Positions 15,431-21,992 of a stretch of DNA of 26,258 nucleotides are shown one piece after another. Origin of the DNA: an uncultured Bacteroidota bacterium (GTDB taxonomy: Bacteria; Bacteroidota; Bacteroidia; 2-12-FULL-35-15). Position 1 is the first letter of the stretch; each line of letters starts with the position of its first letter. The position numbers and the translations under genes were made by a program. The stretch covers positions 1-26,258 of the forward strand of contig CAIRRW010000291.1 in NCBI GenBank assembly GCA_903881065.1, read 5' to 3'. The notes under the pieces are model-generated. The model worked only from the letters and a program-made list of their open reading frames with translations. It had not been told where the DNA came from and made no database searches.

Positions 15431-15658
15431 AACTCACACCTTTTTGTTCATTTGCTGTTCCTTTTTCAAAAAACGCACACGTTTTTGGAAATTTGGTGTA
15501 CGTTTCTTCCCAAAACTTGCACGTTTTTTTTAAAACTCACACGTTTTGGAAAATCAGATGCACGTTTTAAGTAAAAACATGTACGTTTTGAACCAAAACG
15601 TGTGAGTTTTTTAAAAAAGGTTAAGGTTTTGGTGCAAAAGGTGCACGTTGTCCTAAAA
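15431..15658. repeat. Array of 11 units of about 20.7 bp, core AAAAC-N6-GTTTT, helically phased
   Basis: Lining up the T tract that follows the core gives 11 units, with T-tract starts at 15441, 15462, 15482, 15503, 15524, 15544, 15565, 15586, 15607, 15627 and 15648. The steps are only 20 or 21 bases (mean 20.7), close to two helical turns. The consensus is roughly AACnTGYACG-TTTTGGnAAA. Five units contain the exact inverted repeat AAAAC-N6-GTTTT, starting at 15470, 15512, 15532, 15574 and 15595, with different but mostly alternating pyrimidine-purine centres (GCACAC, TTGCAC, TCACAC, ATGTAC, GTGTGA). End units are degenerate. The mix of 20- and 21-base steps breaks any reading frame, so it is non-coding. 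It lies between divergent genes (starts at 15348 and 15850). An operator array or a curved-DNA element is possible. Confidence 0.88.
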
Positions 15659-15699
15659 CACCTGTTAATACTGCATTATTTTAAAGAACTTTCGGTACT

Positions 15700-15735
15700 C
15701 CATCAAAAACAATCACTATTTGTTTGTTTTGATGG
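15700..15735 (+). repeat. Inverted repeat CCATCAAAA...TTTTGATGG upstream of the HxlR-like gene
   Basis: The arms are CCATCAAAA (15700-15708) and TTTTGATGG (15727-15735), and allowing one bulged base the pairing extends by CAA/TTG. Part of it (AATCACT...TTTTGAT) recurs before the gene at 24983. It could be a shared operator or a hairpin; no T run follows, so it is not a plain terminator. Confidence 0.45.
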
Positions 15736-15773
15736 CTCAAAAGTCAATAATACATTTTCATAAAACTAATTAA

Positions 15774-15791
15774 GGTTTCCTAAAAGAAACC
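15774..15791 (+). promoter_or_regulatory. Inverted repeat GGTTTC-N6-GAAACC next to the promoter of the HxlR-like gene
   Basis: Six-bp arms at 15774-15779 and 15786-15791 lie just upstream of the likely -33 region. The position suits autoregulation by the winged-helix protein encoded downstream, or binding by another dimeric regulator. Confidence 0.35.
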
Positions 15792-15796
15792 ATTTA

Positions 15797-15827
15797 CTTG
15801 TTGCTCGTATTTAATATTTTATCTTTG
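15797..15827 (+). promoter_or_regulatory. Promoter of the HxlR-like gene (CTTG, 19 bases, TATCTTTG)
   Basis: The -7 element TATCTTTG (15820-15827) is exact. CTTG at 15797-15800 lies 19 bases upstream, the expected place of the -33 TTTG. The ATG follows 22 bases after the element, behind an A-rich leader without Shine-Dalgarno. Confidence 0.6.
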
Positions 15828-15849
15828 GTAAAAATTAAACTAACTAACT

Positions 15850-16242
15850 ATGAAAGACATAACTATTTTAACCGATGCAGATGTTCTTCTTTATTTAAAA
15901 GAACTAAAGGAAATAAAAAATCATAAGAAATTATTATCAGCTAAATGGGTGAAAAGCTTATTACTTGCAATACATAAAGGAAAAAAATGCCATAAGGATT
16001 TAAAAAACGGATTGATAATAAACGGAAAGAAAATAAGCCCAAAAGTAATTTCAAAATTACTTGCCCTTTGTTTAGCAGAAGGATTAATAATATTGGTTGA
16101 TTCGGCCACTTCCGAATGCCAAGGCGATTACCAACTGACTGCCGAAGGTAAAAAAGCTGTAGCTGTAATTCAATTTGAAAATAAATTTGCTGAAGAACAT
16201 GAACTATTTATGATTGCTAAAAAAGCGAAGGAAATAGTTTGA
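15850..16242 (+). CDS. HxlR-like winged-helix protein, probable transcriptional regulator
   Basis: The 130 residues match the HxlR winged-helix layout: KWVKSLLLAIHKGKKCHKDLKNG (helices 1-2), ISPKVISKLLALCLAEGLIILV (the 'isxkxLsxxLkxLexxGLI' recognition region), and YQLTAEGKKAVAVI (the wing and 'Y.LT..G' ending) at about residues 95-108. Members are small dimeric DNA-binding proteins, often redox or ligand responsive. There is one Cys in CHKD and two later. The gene is separated from the CLC gene by 43 bases that contain a separate promoter element, so they may be co-transcribed or independent. It faces the 21-bp array 190 bases upstream and is one candidate to bind it. The fit to HxlR is partial, so confidence in the regulator role is moderate. 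Confidence 0.7.
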   Translation: MKDITILTDADVLLYLKELKEIKNHKKLLSAKWVKSLLLAIHKGKKCHKDLKNGLIINGKKISPKVISKLLALCLAEGLIILVDSATSECQGDYQLTAEGKKAVAVIQFENKFAEEHELFMIAKKAKEIV

Positions 16243-16273
16243 ATGAGGACGAATAGCAGTTGAAAAATCCAAT

Positions 16274-16281
16274 TACCTTTG
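16274..16281 (+). promoter_or_regulatory. -7 element TACCTTTG directly before the CLC gene
   Basis: Exact TAnnTTTG match ending only four bases before the ATG at 16286. Transcription would start at about the A of the start codon, so a leaderless mRNA is predicted if this promoter is used. Confidence 0.55.
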
Positions 16282-16285
16282 CCGA

Positions 16286-18067
16286 ATGAAATTTGCCGCA
16301 CTACAAAAAATAAATTCAATTCTTATTTGGACACAGAACAGGCTTACTAAAAAACAATTCATTTTTTTATCAAGTATTTTTGTCGGAATTTCAGTAGGCT
16401 TGGCAGCCGTAGTTTTAAAAACATTTGCACACTATATATTTCTTGGAGTTACTTATAATAAGTTAGGTGATATTAAATATATTTTCCTTTTGTTGCCTTT
16501 AATCGGATTGTTTTTAACGGCATTGGTTATAAAAAGATTTCTAAAAGAAAAATTTAAGAAGGGATTGGCAACCATACATTTTGCAATAGCCAATAAATCG
16601 AGTGTGGTGGCTCCCGAACAAATGTATTCACAGATACTTACTAGTTCCCTTACAGTAGGATTTGGCGGTTCGGCAGGGTTGGAAGCACCAATTGTAATTA
16701 CAGGAGCAGCATTTGGAAGTAATTATGCACGAACCTATCATTTAAATTATTCGGAACGTACCTTATTACTTGCCTGCGGTATTGCTGCAGGAATAGGAGC
16801 TGCTTTCAATGCGCCAATTGCCGGTGTTTTATTTGCGTTGGAAGTGCTGCTTATCGATATAAGCATCTCCGCTTTCACTCCCTTGATAATAGCAGCTGCA
16901 ACAGGTGCTTTGATTTCAAAGATTATTCTTCGAGATGATATTCTACTGTCGTTTCAGTTGCAACAGCCATTTAATTATAACAATGTTCCTTTCTATATTC
17001 TGCTTGGTTTATCGGCAGGACTTATTTCTGTTTATTATTCACGAACTTACATTAAGATAGAAGGACTTTTTAATAAATCACAGAACAAAATATTTCTGAA
17101 TGTTATAATAGGTGGGATATTATTAGGTGCTCTGATTTTTATTTTCCCTTCTTTATTCGGTGAAGGATATCAAAGTATTAAAACACTTGCTATACAGCAA
17201 CCCGAAAATTTATTGGATAACAGTTGCTTTCATAATTATAAAAACAATGAATGGCTTGTACTTTCATTTGTTGGAGTTCTGATATTTGTGAAAACAATAG
17301 CTACTGCAATTACATTGGGCAGTGGAGGTAATGGAGGTAATTTTGCCCCTTCATTGTTTGTAGGAGCATATCTTGGTTTTTTCTTTTCAAAGGCATTAAA
17401 TATGCTTCGTCTTACTAATCTCCCGATTAGTAATTTTACAATTGTAGGCATGGCAGGAATTTTAAGCGGGCTTTATCATGCGCCATTAACAGCCATTTTT
17501 TTGATTGCTGAAATTACCGGTGGTTATACGTTAATGATTCCACTGATGATAGTGTCATCAATAAGTTATGCGGTTTCAAAATATTTTGAGCCTTTTTCAA
17601 TGGATACAAAGAAACTTGCATTGTCAGGCAAAATATTTACCTATGACAGAGACCATAATATTTTAACTACTATAAGAACATCAAATTTAGTAGAAACAAA
17701 TTTCCAGAAACTTTCACCGGATGATACGTTAGGAAAAATTGTAGAACTACTTTCAACAACAAAAAGAAATATATTTCCGGTAACAGGCAAAGCAGATGAT
17801 TTGTTGGGAATAATAATACTTGATGATATACGAAACATTATCTTTAAAAGCGAAATGTATAGCAAAATTACAGCCAAAGAATTAATGACAATGCCGCCTG
17901 CAATAGTTTTTTCATCAGAAACAATGGAAGGTGTTATGAAAAAATTTGATGAAACAGGTGCTTGGAATTTGCCTGTTGTTGATGATTTGAAATACGTTGG
18001 CTTTATATCCAAATCATCTGTGTTTTCAAGCTATCGTACAAAGTTGAAATCTACTACAATAGTATAA
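16286..18067 (+). CDS. CLC-family chloride channel/transporter with C-terminal CBS pair
   Basis: The 593-residue membrane protein has the CLC core (about residues 25-435) and two CBS domains (about 455-590). Visible CLC elements are GFGGSAGLEAP with the gating glutamate Glu133, GIGAAFNAPIAGVLFALEV, GSGGNGGNFAPSLFVG (345-360, the usual GxFxP site read as GNFAP) and a Tyr (Y414, GGYTLMIPLM) matching the ion-coordinating Tyr445 of CLC-ec1. Aligning FALEVLL to the E. coli FIIEEMR segment puts Val187 where the internal proton glutamate Glu203 lies, so this may be a channel, not a chloride/proton antiporter. The CBS domains usually bind adenine nucleotides and tune gating. A near-leaderless promoter lies just upstream. 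Confidence 0.93.
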   Translation: MKFAALQKINSILIWTQNRLTKKQFIFLSSIFVGISVGLAAVVLKTFAHYIFLGVTYNKLGDIKYIFLLLPLIGLFLTALVIKRFLKEKFKKGLATIHFAIANKSSVVAPEQMYSQILTSSLTVGFGGSAGLEAPIVITGAAFGSNYARTYHLNYSERTLLLACGIAAGIGAAFNAPIAGVLFALEVLLIDISISAFTPLIIAAATGALISKIILRDDILLSFQLQQPFNYNNVPFYILLGLSAGLISVYYSRTYIKIEGLFNKSQNKIFLNVIIGGILLGALIFIFPSLFGEGYQSIKTLAIQQPENLLDNSCFHNYKNNEWLVLSFVGVLIFVKTIATAITLGSGGNGGNFAPSLFVGAYLGFFFSKALNMLRLTNLPISNFTIVGMAGILSGLYHAPLTAIFLIAEITGGYTLMIPLMIVSSISYAVSKYFEPFSMDTKKLALSGKIFTYDRDHNILTTIRTSNLVETNFQKLSPDDTLGKIVELLSTTKRNIFPVTGKADDLLGIIILDDIRNIIFKSEMYSKITAKELMTMPPAIVFSSETMEGVMKKFDETGAWNLPVVDDLKYVGFISKSSVFSSYRTKLKSTTIV

Positions 18068-18152
18068 TGAATAGTCTTATAAATAAAAGGCAATCACAAA
18101 CAAAACAAAAAACAAAATGAAATTAATTAGAACTGTATAGATAATCTTTGTA

Positions 18153-19403
18153 CTATCGAATCAGCAGCTTTTGTGTTACTCTGTTTAATGAGCTTTCAAT
18201 AGATATAAAATATATTCCATAATGCAATGATGCGGCATCAAGCATATAATCAGTAGTTCCTTTGTCGGCAGAAAAACTTTTACTGCTAACACATCTTCCT
18301 TGCATATCATATATTCCAGCAGTGTAATTATCCGGTACATTCGCATTAATTTTAATATTAATAGTGCCGGATTGAGCAATATAGATGGAAGTAATAGTAG
18401 GTGTTTCGGATTTACAATTGATAGCAATAATATTAGATGAAGTAGTTTTGCCATTATAATCGGTTTGTTTTAGTCGATAATAATTAATACCTGAAATAGG
18501 AGTATAGTCTGTGAACGTATAATTCCGAGTTTCTGATAAAGTACCTGCACCTGTAATTTTGGCTATCTGATTAAAATTAGAAGCATCCTCACTTCTTTCA
18601 ATAGTAAAATAATTATTGTTGGTTTCTGAAGCAGTAGTCCAGTTGATAACCACCTTGTCAGTATTGAAGAGGGCATCAAACCGGATAAGTTCTATAGGTA
18701 ATACAATAGAAGTAGCGGTTTGGAAGGTTGCCATTTGAGCTACCCAATTATTGGTTGGAGTATTTGAAACAGTAAAGGTGGCATCATAACTGGCAATTAC
18801 AGGACCACCGATTTTAAATTCAATAATATTTTCGGTTGCTGTAGATGCGATGGTAAAAGAAGCGCCAGCAGTTGTAGGTCCGTTAGAACCGATTAATGCA
18901 CCATATATCATTTCGTTGGAAGCACCTGTAGTTTTATTGCCGCTACTTGCATTAGCAGTAGTGCCGGCAGCGCTTGATGCCTGATCCAACGGGTCGGAAG
19001 TGGAGAGGATACCATTGAATTCAGTAATGTATATTTGATAATAAGTAGATGGTGTGCCAGAAAATGTTGCTTTGACAGTGATTCCATCACCGCCTGTAAT
19101 ATTATAAGCATACCATAAATCAGCACTCCAGGTATTCTCATTCCATTTTGTAAATGCAGCAGGTATTTGTTTATACTTATTCCCTTTAGTATCAGTAACC
19201 GAAGTAACAGTATGAGTTACGTCACCCCAATCCAACTCAACAACAATTAAATTTCCGTTGGTACTTGTTCCTACAAAAGCCTGACTTAATGTTGCTGATG
19301 TGATTTTGGTATAAGTAGTGGATGTACGAACAGCAGTTTGAGCGAATGATGCATTAAAAAACGCTATAAAAACGAATGGCAATATAAATTTAAAGGATTT
19401 CAT
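18153..19403 (-). CDS. Secreted T9SS cargo protein with type A sorting domain
   Basis: The 416 residues start with a signal peptide (MKSFKFILPF..., cleaved near ASFAQ). Residues about 23-230 form a beta-rich domain with the pattern LIVVELDWGD...VTDTKGNKY...WYAYNITGGDGITVKATFSG...YYQIYITEFNG, resembling adhesin-like or lectin-like surface domains. Residues about 233-325 are the Bacteroidota segment 'LPIELIRFDA...VVINWTTASETNNNYFTIERSED...YYRLKQTDYNGKTTSSNII', an Fn3-like module that commonly precedes the sorting signal. The last 75 or so residues end in YGIYFISIESSLNRVTQKLLIR, the T9SS type A C-terminal domain. It should be exported by Sec, then moved across the outer membrane and often attached to the surface. 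Its ligand is unknown. Confidence 0.88.
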   Translation of the reverse strand: MKSFKFILPFVFIAFFNASFAQTAVRTSTTYTKITSATLSQAFVGTSTNGNLIVVELDWGDVTHTVTSVTDTKGNKYKQIPAAFTKWNENTWSADLWYAYNITGGDGITVKATFSGTPSTYYQIYITEFNGILSTSDPLDQASSAAGTTANASSGNKTTGASNEMIYGALIGSNGPTTAGASFTIASTATENIIEFKIGGPVIASYDATFTVSNTPTNNWVAQMATFQTATSIVLPIELIRFDALFNTDKVVINWTTASETNNNYFTIERSEDASNFNQIAKITGAGTLSETRNYTFTDYTPISGINYYRLKQTDYNGKTTSSNIIAINCKSETPTITSIYIAQSGTINIKINANVPDNYTAGIYDMQGRCVSSKSFSADKGTTDYMLDAASLHYGIYFISIESSLNRVTQKLLIR

Positions 19404-19586
19404 TTTTTGAAAGATTATTTAACTGATTTTCGATAGTAAAATTAGTTTATCGTAGCCTTTCGGTTAAAGCAAATTGGTCAAATAATCAGGTGATTTATAT
19501 CACTGTTAACTTATTAAAGTTTTTCTTTAAAACTACAAACAATGTTAAACTTTTAAAAATAAACCACACCCAATTGAAATTAATAA

Positions 19587-19594
19587 TACATTTG
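19587..19594 (+). promoter_or_regulatory. -7 element TACATTTG of a possible short RNA gene
   Basis: Exact TAnnTTTG match on the plus strand in a region with no plus-strand gene. It lies 51 bases upstream of a strong plus-strand terminator, which makes it the likely start of a short transcript. Confidence 0.4.
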
Positions 19595-19598
19595 TAAG

Positions 19599-19672
19599 AA
19601 ATATAAGAGGTGATTTACTTGTATTTTCATGATTGTTTAGATATAGCCCTGCAGAAATGCAGGGCTTTTTTA
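19599..19672 (+). ncRNA. Candidate small RNA of about 75 bases (orphan promoter plus terminator)
   Basis: A predicted promoter (19587-19594) and a perfect terminator hairpin (19645-19666, then T run) enclose about 75 bases without a credible protein gene; the only ATG frame inside is three codons long. The upstream neighbour runs away on the minus strand, so the terminator is not explained by any known gene. The segment before the hairpin includes AAGAGGTGA, which could pair with mRNA or mimic a ribosome-binding site. Boundaries are estimates, and no homology to a known RNA family was recognised. Confidence 0.4.
19645..19672 (+). terminator. Orphan rho-independent terminator, plus strand
   Basis: A perfect 9-bp stem, AGCCCTGCA and TGCAGGGCT, with a GAAA tetraloop (19654-19657) is followed by TTTTTT. 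On the minus strand no T run follows, so it works rightward, where no annotated gene precedes it. Confidence 0.88.
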
Positions 19673-19740
19673 TTTTGTTACATGGCCTGCTTATACAGAA
19701 TCCTAATTAGAATAAAGAAACATTAATTTAAAACGGATAA

Positions 19741-19857
19741 ATGAATAAATTAGTAATAGTGTGGGGAAGGAGATTTAAAAATCAGCTGCAATTAATAGGT
19801 ATGAGTTTTTACTCTGTAGTATTTATAATATGGGTTAAATTAATTAAGGGCTACTAG
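19741..19857 (+). CDS. Possible small membrane protein of 38 residues
   Basis: An ATG frame encodes MNKLVIVWGRRFKNQ... ending in a hydrophobic stretch (MSFYSVVFIIWV) flanked by Lys. It lies between the orphan terminator and the end of the LytTR gene, and its stop codon overlaps the stop of the unbroken LytTR frame on the other strand. No good promoter or Shine-Dalgarno was found. It may be chance; I list it because the rest of this 550-base gap is otherwise empty apart from the RNA candidate. Confidence 0.2.
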   Translation: MNKLVIVWGRRFKNQLQLIGMSFYSVVFIIWVKLIKGY

Positions 19858-19957
19858 TTTAAATGTTCTAAAACTAAATCTATCTCTTTTTTAAAATTGG
19901 GGCCAATTGTGAATGGATTGCCAGCAACCTGAATAATGTTTTTCCTTTTAGCTTCTA
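19854..19957 (-). pseudogene. Out-of-frame 3' end of the LytTR regulator gene
   Basis: Read one frame over from the LytTR gene, this stretch encodes about 34 residues (QIEAKRKN...IGPNFKKEIDLVLEHLN) ending at TAG 19856-19854. They have the look of the final strands and helix of a LytTR domain. The junction is the five-base T run at 19962-19966 (A run on the coding strand). Confidence 0.75.
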
Positions 19958-20548
19958 TCTGTTTTTAGGTACGATAGCCGATCTGCTAATTCTAATAAAA
20001 TAATTTTTATCTAATTTATCATAAATAGCTTTAATAGTACTCTTGAAGATAATTCTTTTATTATTTTCGAGGTAAATTGCTGTGTAATCTTTTAAACACG
20101 TAAAGTAAATTATTTCCGAAATTAAAACTTTATTTAATCGGCCTTGGGAACGTACTAATAAAAAGTCTTTTGATTTATCATTGCTACTGTTTTTCGACCT
20201 TTCAATATTTCCAATAGCTTTTTTAATGGCTGTATCAAATCTTTCGGAAGTAAAGGGTTTCAATAAAAAATCGGAAGCATTCATGTCAAAAGCTTTGCAG
20301 GCATTATCTTTTGAGTGAGAAGTAAATATTATTTGACTTTGAATATGGGAAAACAATTTATGTCTTGAATTAATGCACATTTCAATATCCACAAAAACAA
20401 TATCCACAGGATAATTATTTAAATAGTTAATTGCCTTGGTTTCCTGTACAAATGTTTTATTTAATTTAATAATAAGGCTGGATTCAAATAACTTTAAATA
20501 CTTTTCTATATTTGAATCATCGTAATCAATAACTATTGCCGTTAACAT
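19955..20548 (-). CDS. LytTR-type response regulator, reading frame broken near the C-terminus
   Basis: The 197 residues as they stand comprise a receiver domain (acidic residues Asp8 and Asp10/11, phospho-acceptor Asp54 in VFVDIEM, Lys97-Pro98) and a LytTR DNA-binding domain from about residue 128 (FLLVRSQGRLNKVLISEIIYFTCLKDYTAIYLENNKR...YFIRISRSAIVPKN). LytTR regulators usually run about 235-250 residues. Here the frame stops right after the 'RISRSAIV' motif, but the missing end (QIEAKRKNIIQVAGNPFTIG..., ending EHLN) is present in the next frame to position 19854. One extra A in the run at 19962-19966 would restore a 231-residue protein. It could be a recent pseudogene, a sequence error or slippage. 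No sensor kinase is adjacent. Confidence 0.82.
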   Translation of the reverse strand: MLTAIVIDYDDSNIEKYLKLFESSLIIKLNKTFVQETKAINYLNNYPVDIVFVDIEMCINSRHKLFSHIQSQIIFTSHSKDNACKAFDMNASDFLLKPFTSERFDTAIKKAIGNIERSKNSSNDKSKDFLLVRSQGRLNKVLISEIIYFTCLKDYTAIYLENNKRIIFKSTIKAIYDKLDKNYFIRISRSAIVPKNR

Positions 20549-20595
20549 AAAAATCTACGAAAAGAATTGAAAGTTTTTTTGTAGTTGGAAGTATA

Positions 20596-20603
20596 CAAAC
20601 GTA
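20596..20603 (-). promoter_or_regulatory. -7 element TACGTTTG for the LytTR gene
   Basis: On the minus strand TACGTTTG matches TAnnTTTG and lies 47 bases before the ATG at 20548. An intact promoter argues that the gene is still transcribed. Confidence 0.5.
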
Positions 20604-20758
20604 CTACATTTATTTTACATAAATCAGTTACTAAATAAAGTTTTCGGAAATAAATTATTGTAAAGTTTATGTTAACTTTAAAATATAGCAAGGCTAATGA
20701 ATTTAATAATTAACTTTAACCTGTGTAAAAGGGGATAGGACATTTATAAAACAATAAA

Positions 20759-21286
20759 ATGAAAAAAACTATTTTAATAATTTTAGCACTTGCTACGTCA
20801 TTCGGTTCGGGTTTCGCACTTAAAACTGTGCTTACAAAACCGACTGATGAAGTGCAAAAGATAAAAAAGGTAACAAGCATTGGTGGTATCTTCTTTAAAT
20901 GTAAAGACCCAAAAAAGATGAGAGAATGGTATAAAACATATCTCGGCCTGAATACCAATGATTATGGTGCTGTGTTCGAATGGCATCAAGGGGCAGATTC
21001 TACCAAAAAAGGATTTACACAATGGAGTCTGTTTAATGAAAAAACAAAATACTTCGAACCTTCTACAAAGGATTTCATGATTAATTATAGAGTTGAAAAT
21101 ATGGATAATCTTGTTGCCGAATTGAAAAAGAGTGGTGTAACTATTGTGGATACTATCGAAAAGGCTGACTATGGAAAGTTTATACATATACTGGATGTGG
21201 AAGGAAATAAACTGGAACTGTGGGAACCTAACGACATTGAATATGAAAAGTTAGGTAAACAAATGGGCAGCAAAACAACAAAGTAA
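20759..21286 (+). CDS. Exported or membrane-anchored VOC (glyoxalase-fold) protein
   Basis: The 175 residues open with a hydrophobic signal or anchor (MKKTILIILALATSFGSGFAL) that is unusual for this mostly cytoplasmic superfamily. A single VOC domain follows at about residues 38-162: SIGGIFFKCKDPKKMREWYKTYLGL at the start, FMINYRVENMDNLVAELKKSGV in the middle, and YGKFIHILDVEGNKLELWEPN at the end, where His and Glu match the usual metal ligands (GKxxxxxDPxGNxxELWEP). VOC enzymes bind a divalent metal and act as lyases, dioxygenases or antibiotic-resistance proteins. Which one applies here is unknown. There is no clear operon partner; the GNAT gene follows after 81 bases. Confidence 0.88.
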   Translation: MKKTILIILALATSFGSGFALKTVLTKPTDEVQKIKKVTSIGGIFFKCKDPKKMREWYKTYLGLNTNDYGAVFEWHQGADSTKKGFTQWSLFNEKTKYFEPSTKDFMINYRVENMDNLVAELKKSGVTIVDTIEKADYGKFIHILDVEGNKLELWEPNDIEYEKLGKQMGSKTTK

Positions 21287-21343
21287 ACTGTTTAAAATGC
21301 GCTATAAAGTATATTAGATATGTTTAATAAAATGAATAAGCGA

Positions 21344-21351
21344 TATATTTG
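21344..21351 (+). promoter_or_regulatory. -7 element TATATTTG for the GNAT gene
   Basis: TATATTTG matches TAnnTTTG and lies 16 bases before the TTG start at 21368, supporting that unusual start codon. Confidence 0.45.
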
Positions 21352-21367
21352 AAACTGCATCTGAAAA

Positions 21368-21919
21368 TTGAATACCGTTATTTTACATAAAGCTTCCCTA
21401 TCCGATTTGGAAGAACTGCAAAAGATAAGCAGACAAACATTTCACGAGACATTTGCTGACGACAATACCGAAGATAATATGCAGAAGTATTTATCTGAAG
21501 GTTTTAGCATCGGCAAATTAACAACAGAAATAACGAATCCTAATTCGGAATTTTATCTGGCAACATCAAACAATAAAACTATCGGTTATCTGAAAATAAA
21601 TTCGGGACAATCACAAACGGAACTGAAGGATAGCAAAGCAATTGAAGTAGAACGTATTTATGTATTGAAAGAGTTTCATGGAAAAAATGTTGGACAACTG
21701 CTTTATAACAAAGCATTGGAAATAGCACATCAAAAAAATGTTGACTATATTTGGTTAGGTGTTTGGGAAAAGAATCCACGCGCAATACGTTTCTATAAAA
21801 AGAATGGGTTTATGGAATTTGATAAACATGTTTTCATTTTAGGAGAAGATGAACAGACTGATATACTTATGAAACTTGAAATAAATAATAACCTTGGTGG
21901 AAGGCTAGGGAAAGGGTAA
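21368..21919 (+). CDS. GNAT-family N-acetyltransferase
   Basis: The 183-residue cytoplasmic protein belongs to the GNAT superfamily, which moves an acetyl group from acetyl-CoA to an amine. It begins with VILHKASLSDLEELQKISRQTFHETF, then has the acetyl-CoA-binding motif A at about residues 94-118 (VERIYVLKEFHGKNVGQLLYNKALEIA, with the pyrophosphate loop FHGKNVG) and motif B (IWLGVWEKNPRAIRFYKKNGF), typical of RimI/YkkB-like enzymes acting on small amines or protein N-termini. The start is TTG at 21368; an in-frame stop lies two codons upstream and no ATG exists before motif A. The substrate cannot be predicted. Confidence 0.9.
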   Translation: MNTVILHKASLSDLEELQKISRQTFHETFADDNTEDNMQKYLSEGFSIGKLTTEITNPNSEFYLATSNNKTIGYLKINSGQSQTELKDSKAIEVERIYVLKEFHGKNVGQLLYNKALEIAHQKNVDYIWLGVWEKNPRAIRFYKKNGFMEFDKHVFILGEDEQTDILMKLEINNNLGGRLGKG

Positions 21920-21992
21920 GTAATTTGTGTGGCAGTGCAGAGCAAAAAATAACATAAATAAGAATGAATTTTAAATAAAGTAGTATTAAGCA

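Noticed and set aside
15431..15658. CRISPR array reading of the 21-bp repeats
   Set aside because: Units are about 21 bases with no unique spacers, the repeats are degenerate throughout, and no cas genes are near.
17641..18012. Minus-strand frame of 123 residues
   Set aside because: It is antisense to the CBS domains of the CLC gene and lacks any motif.
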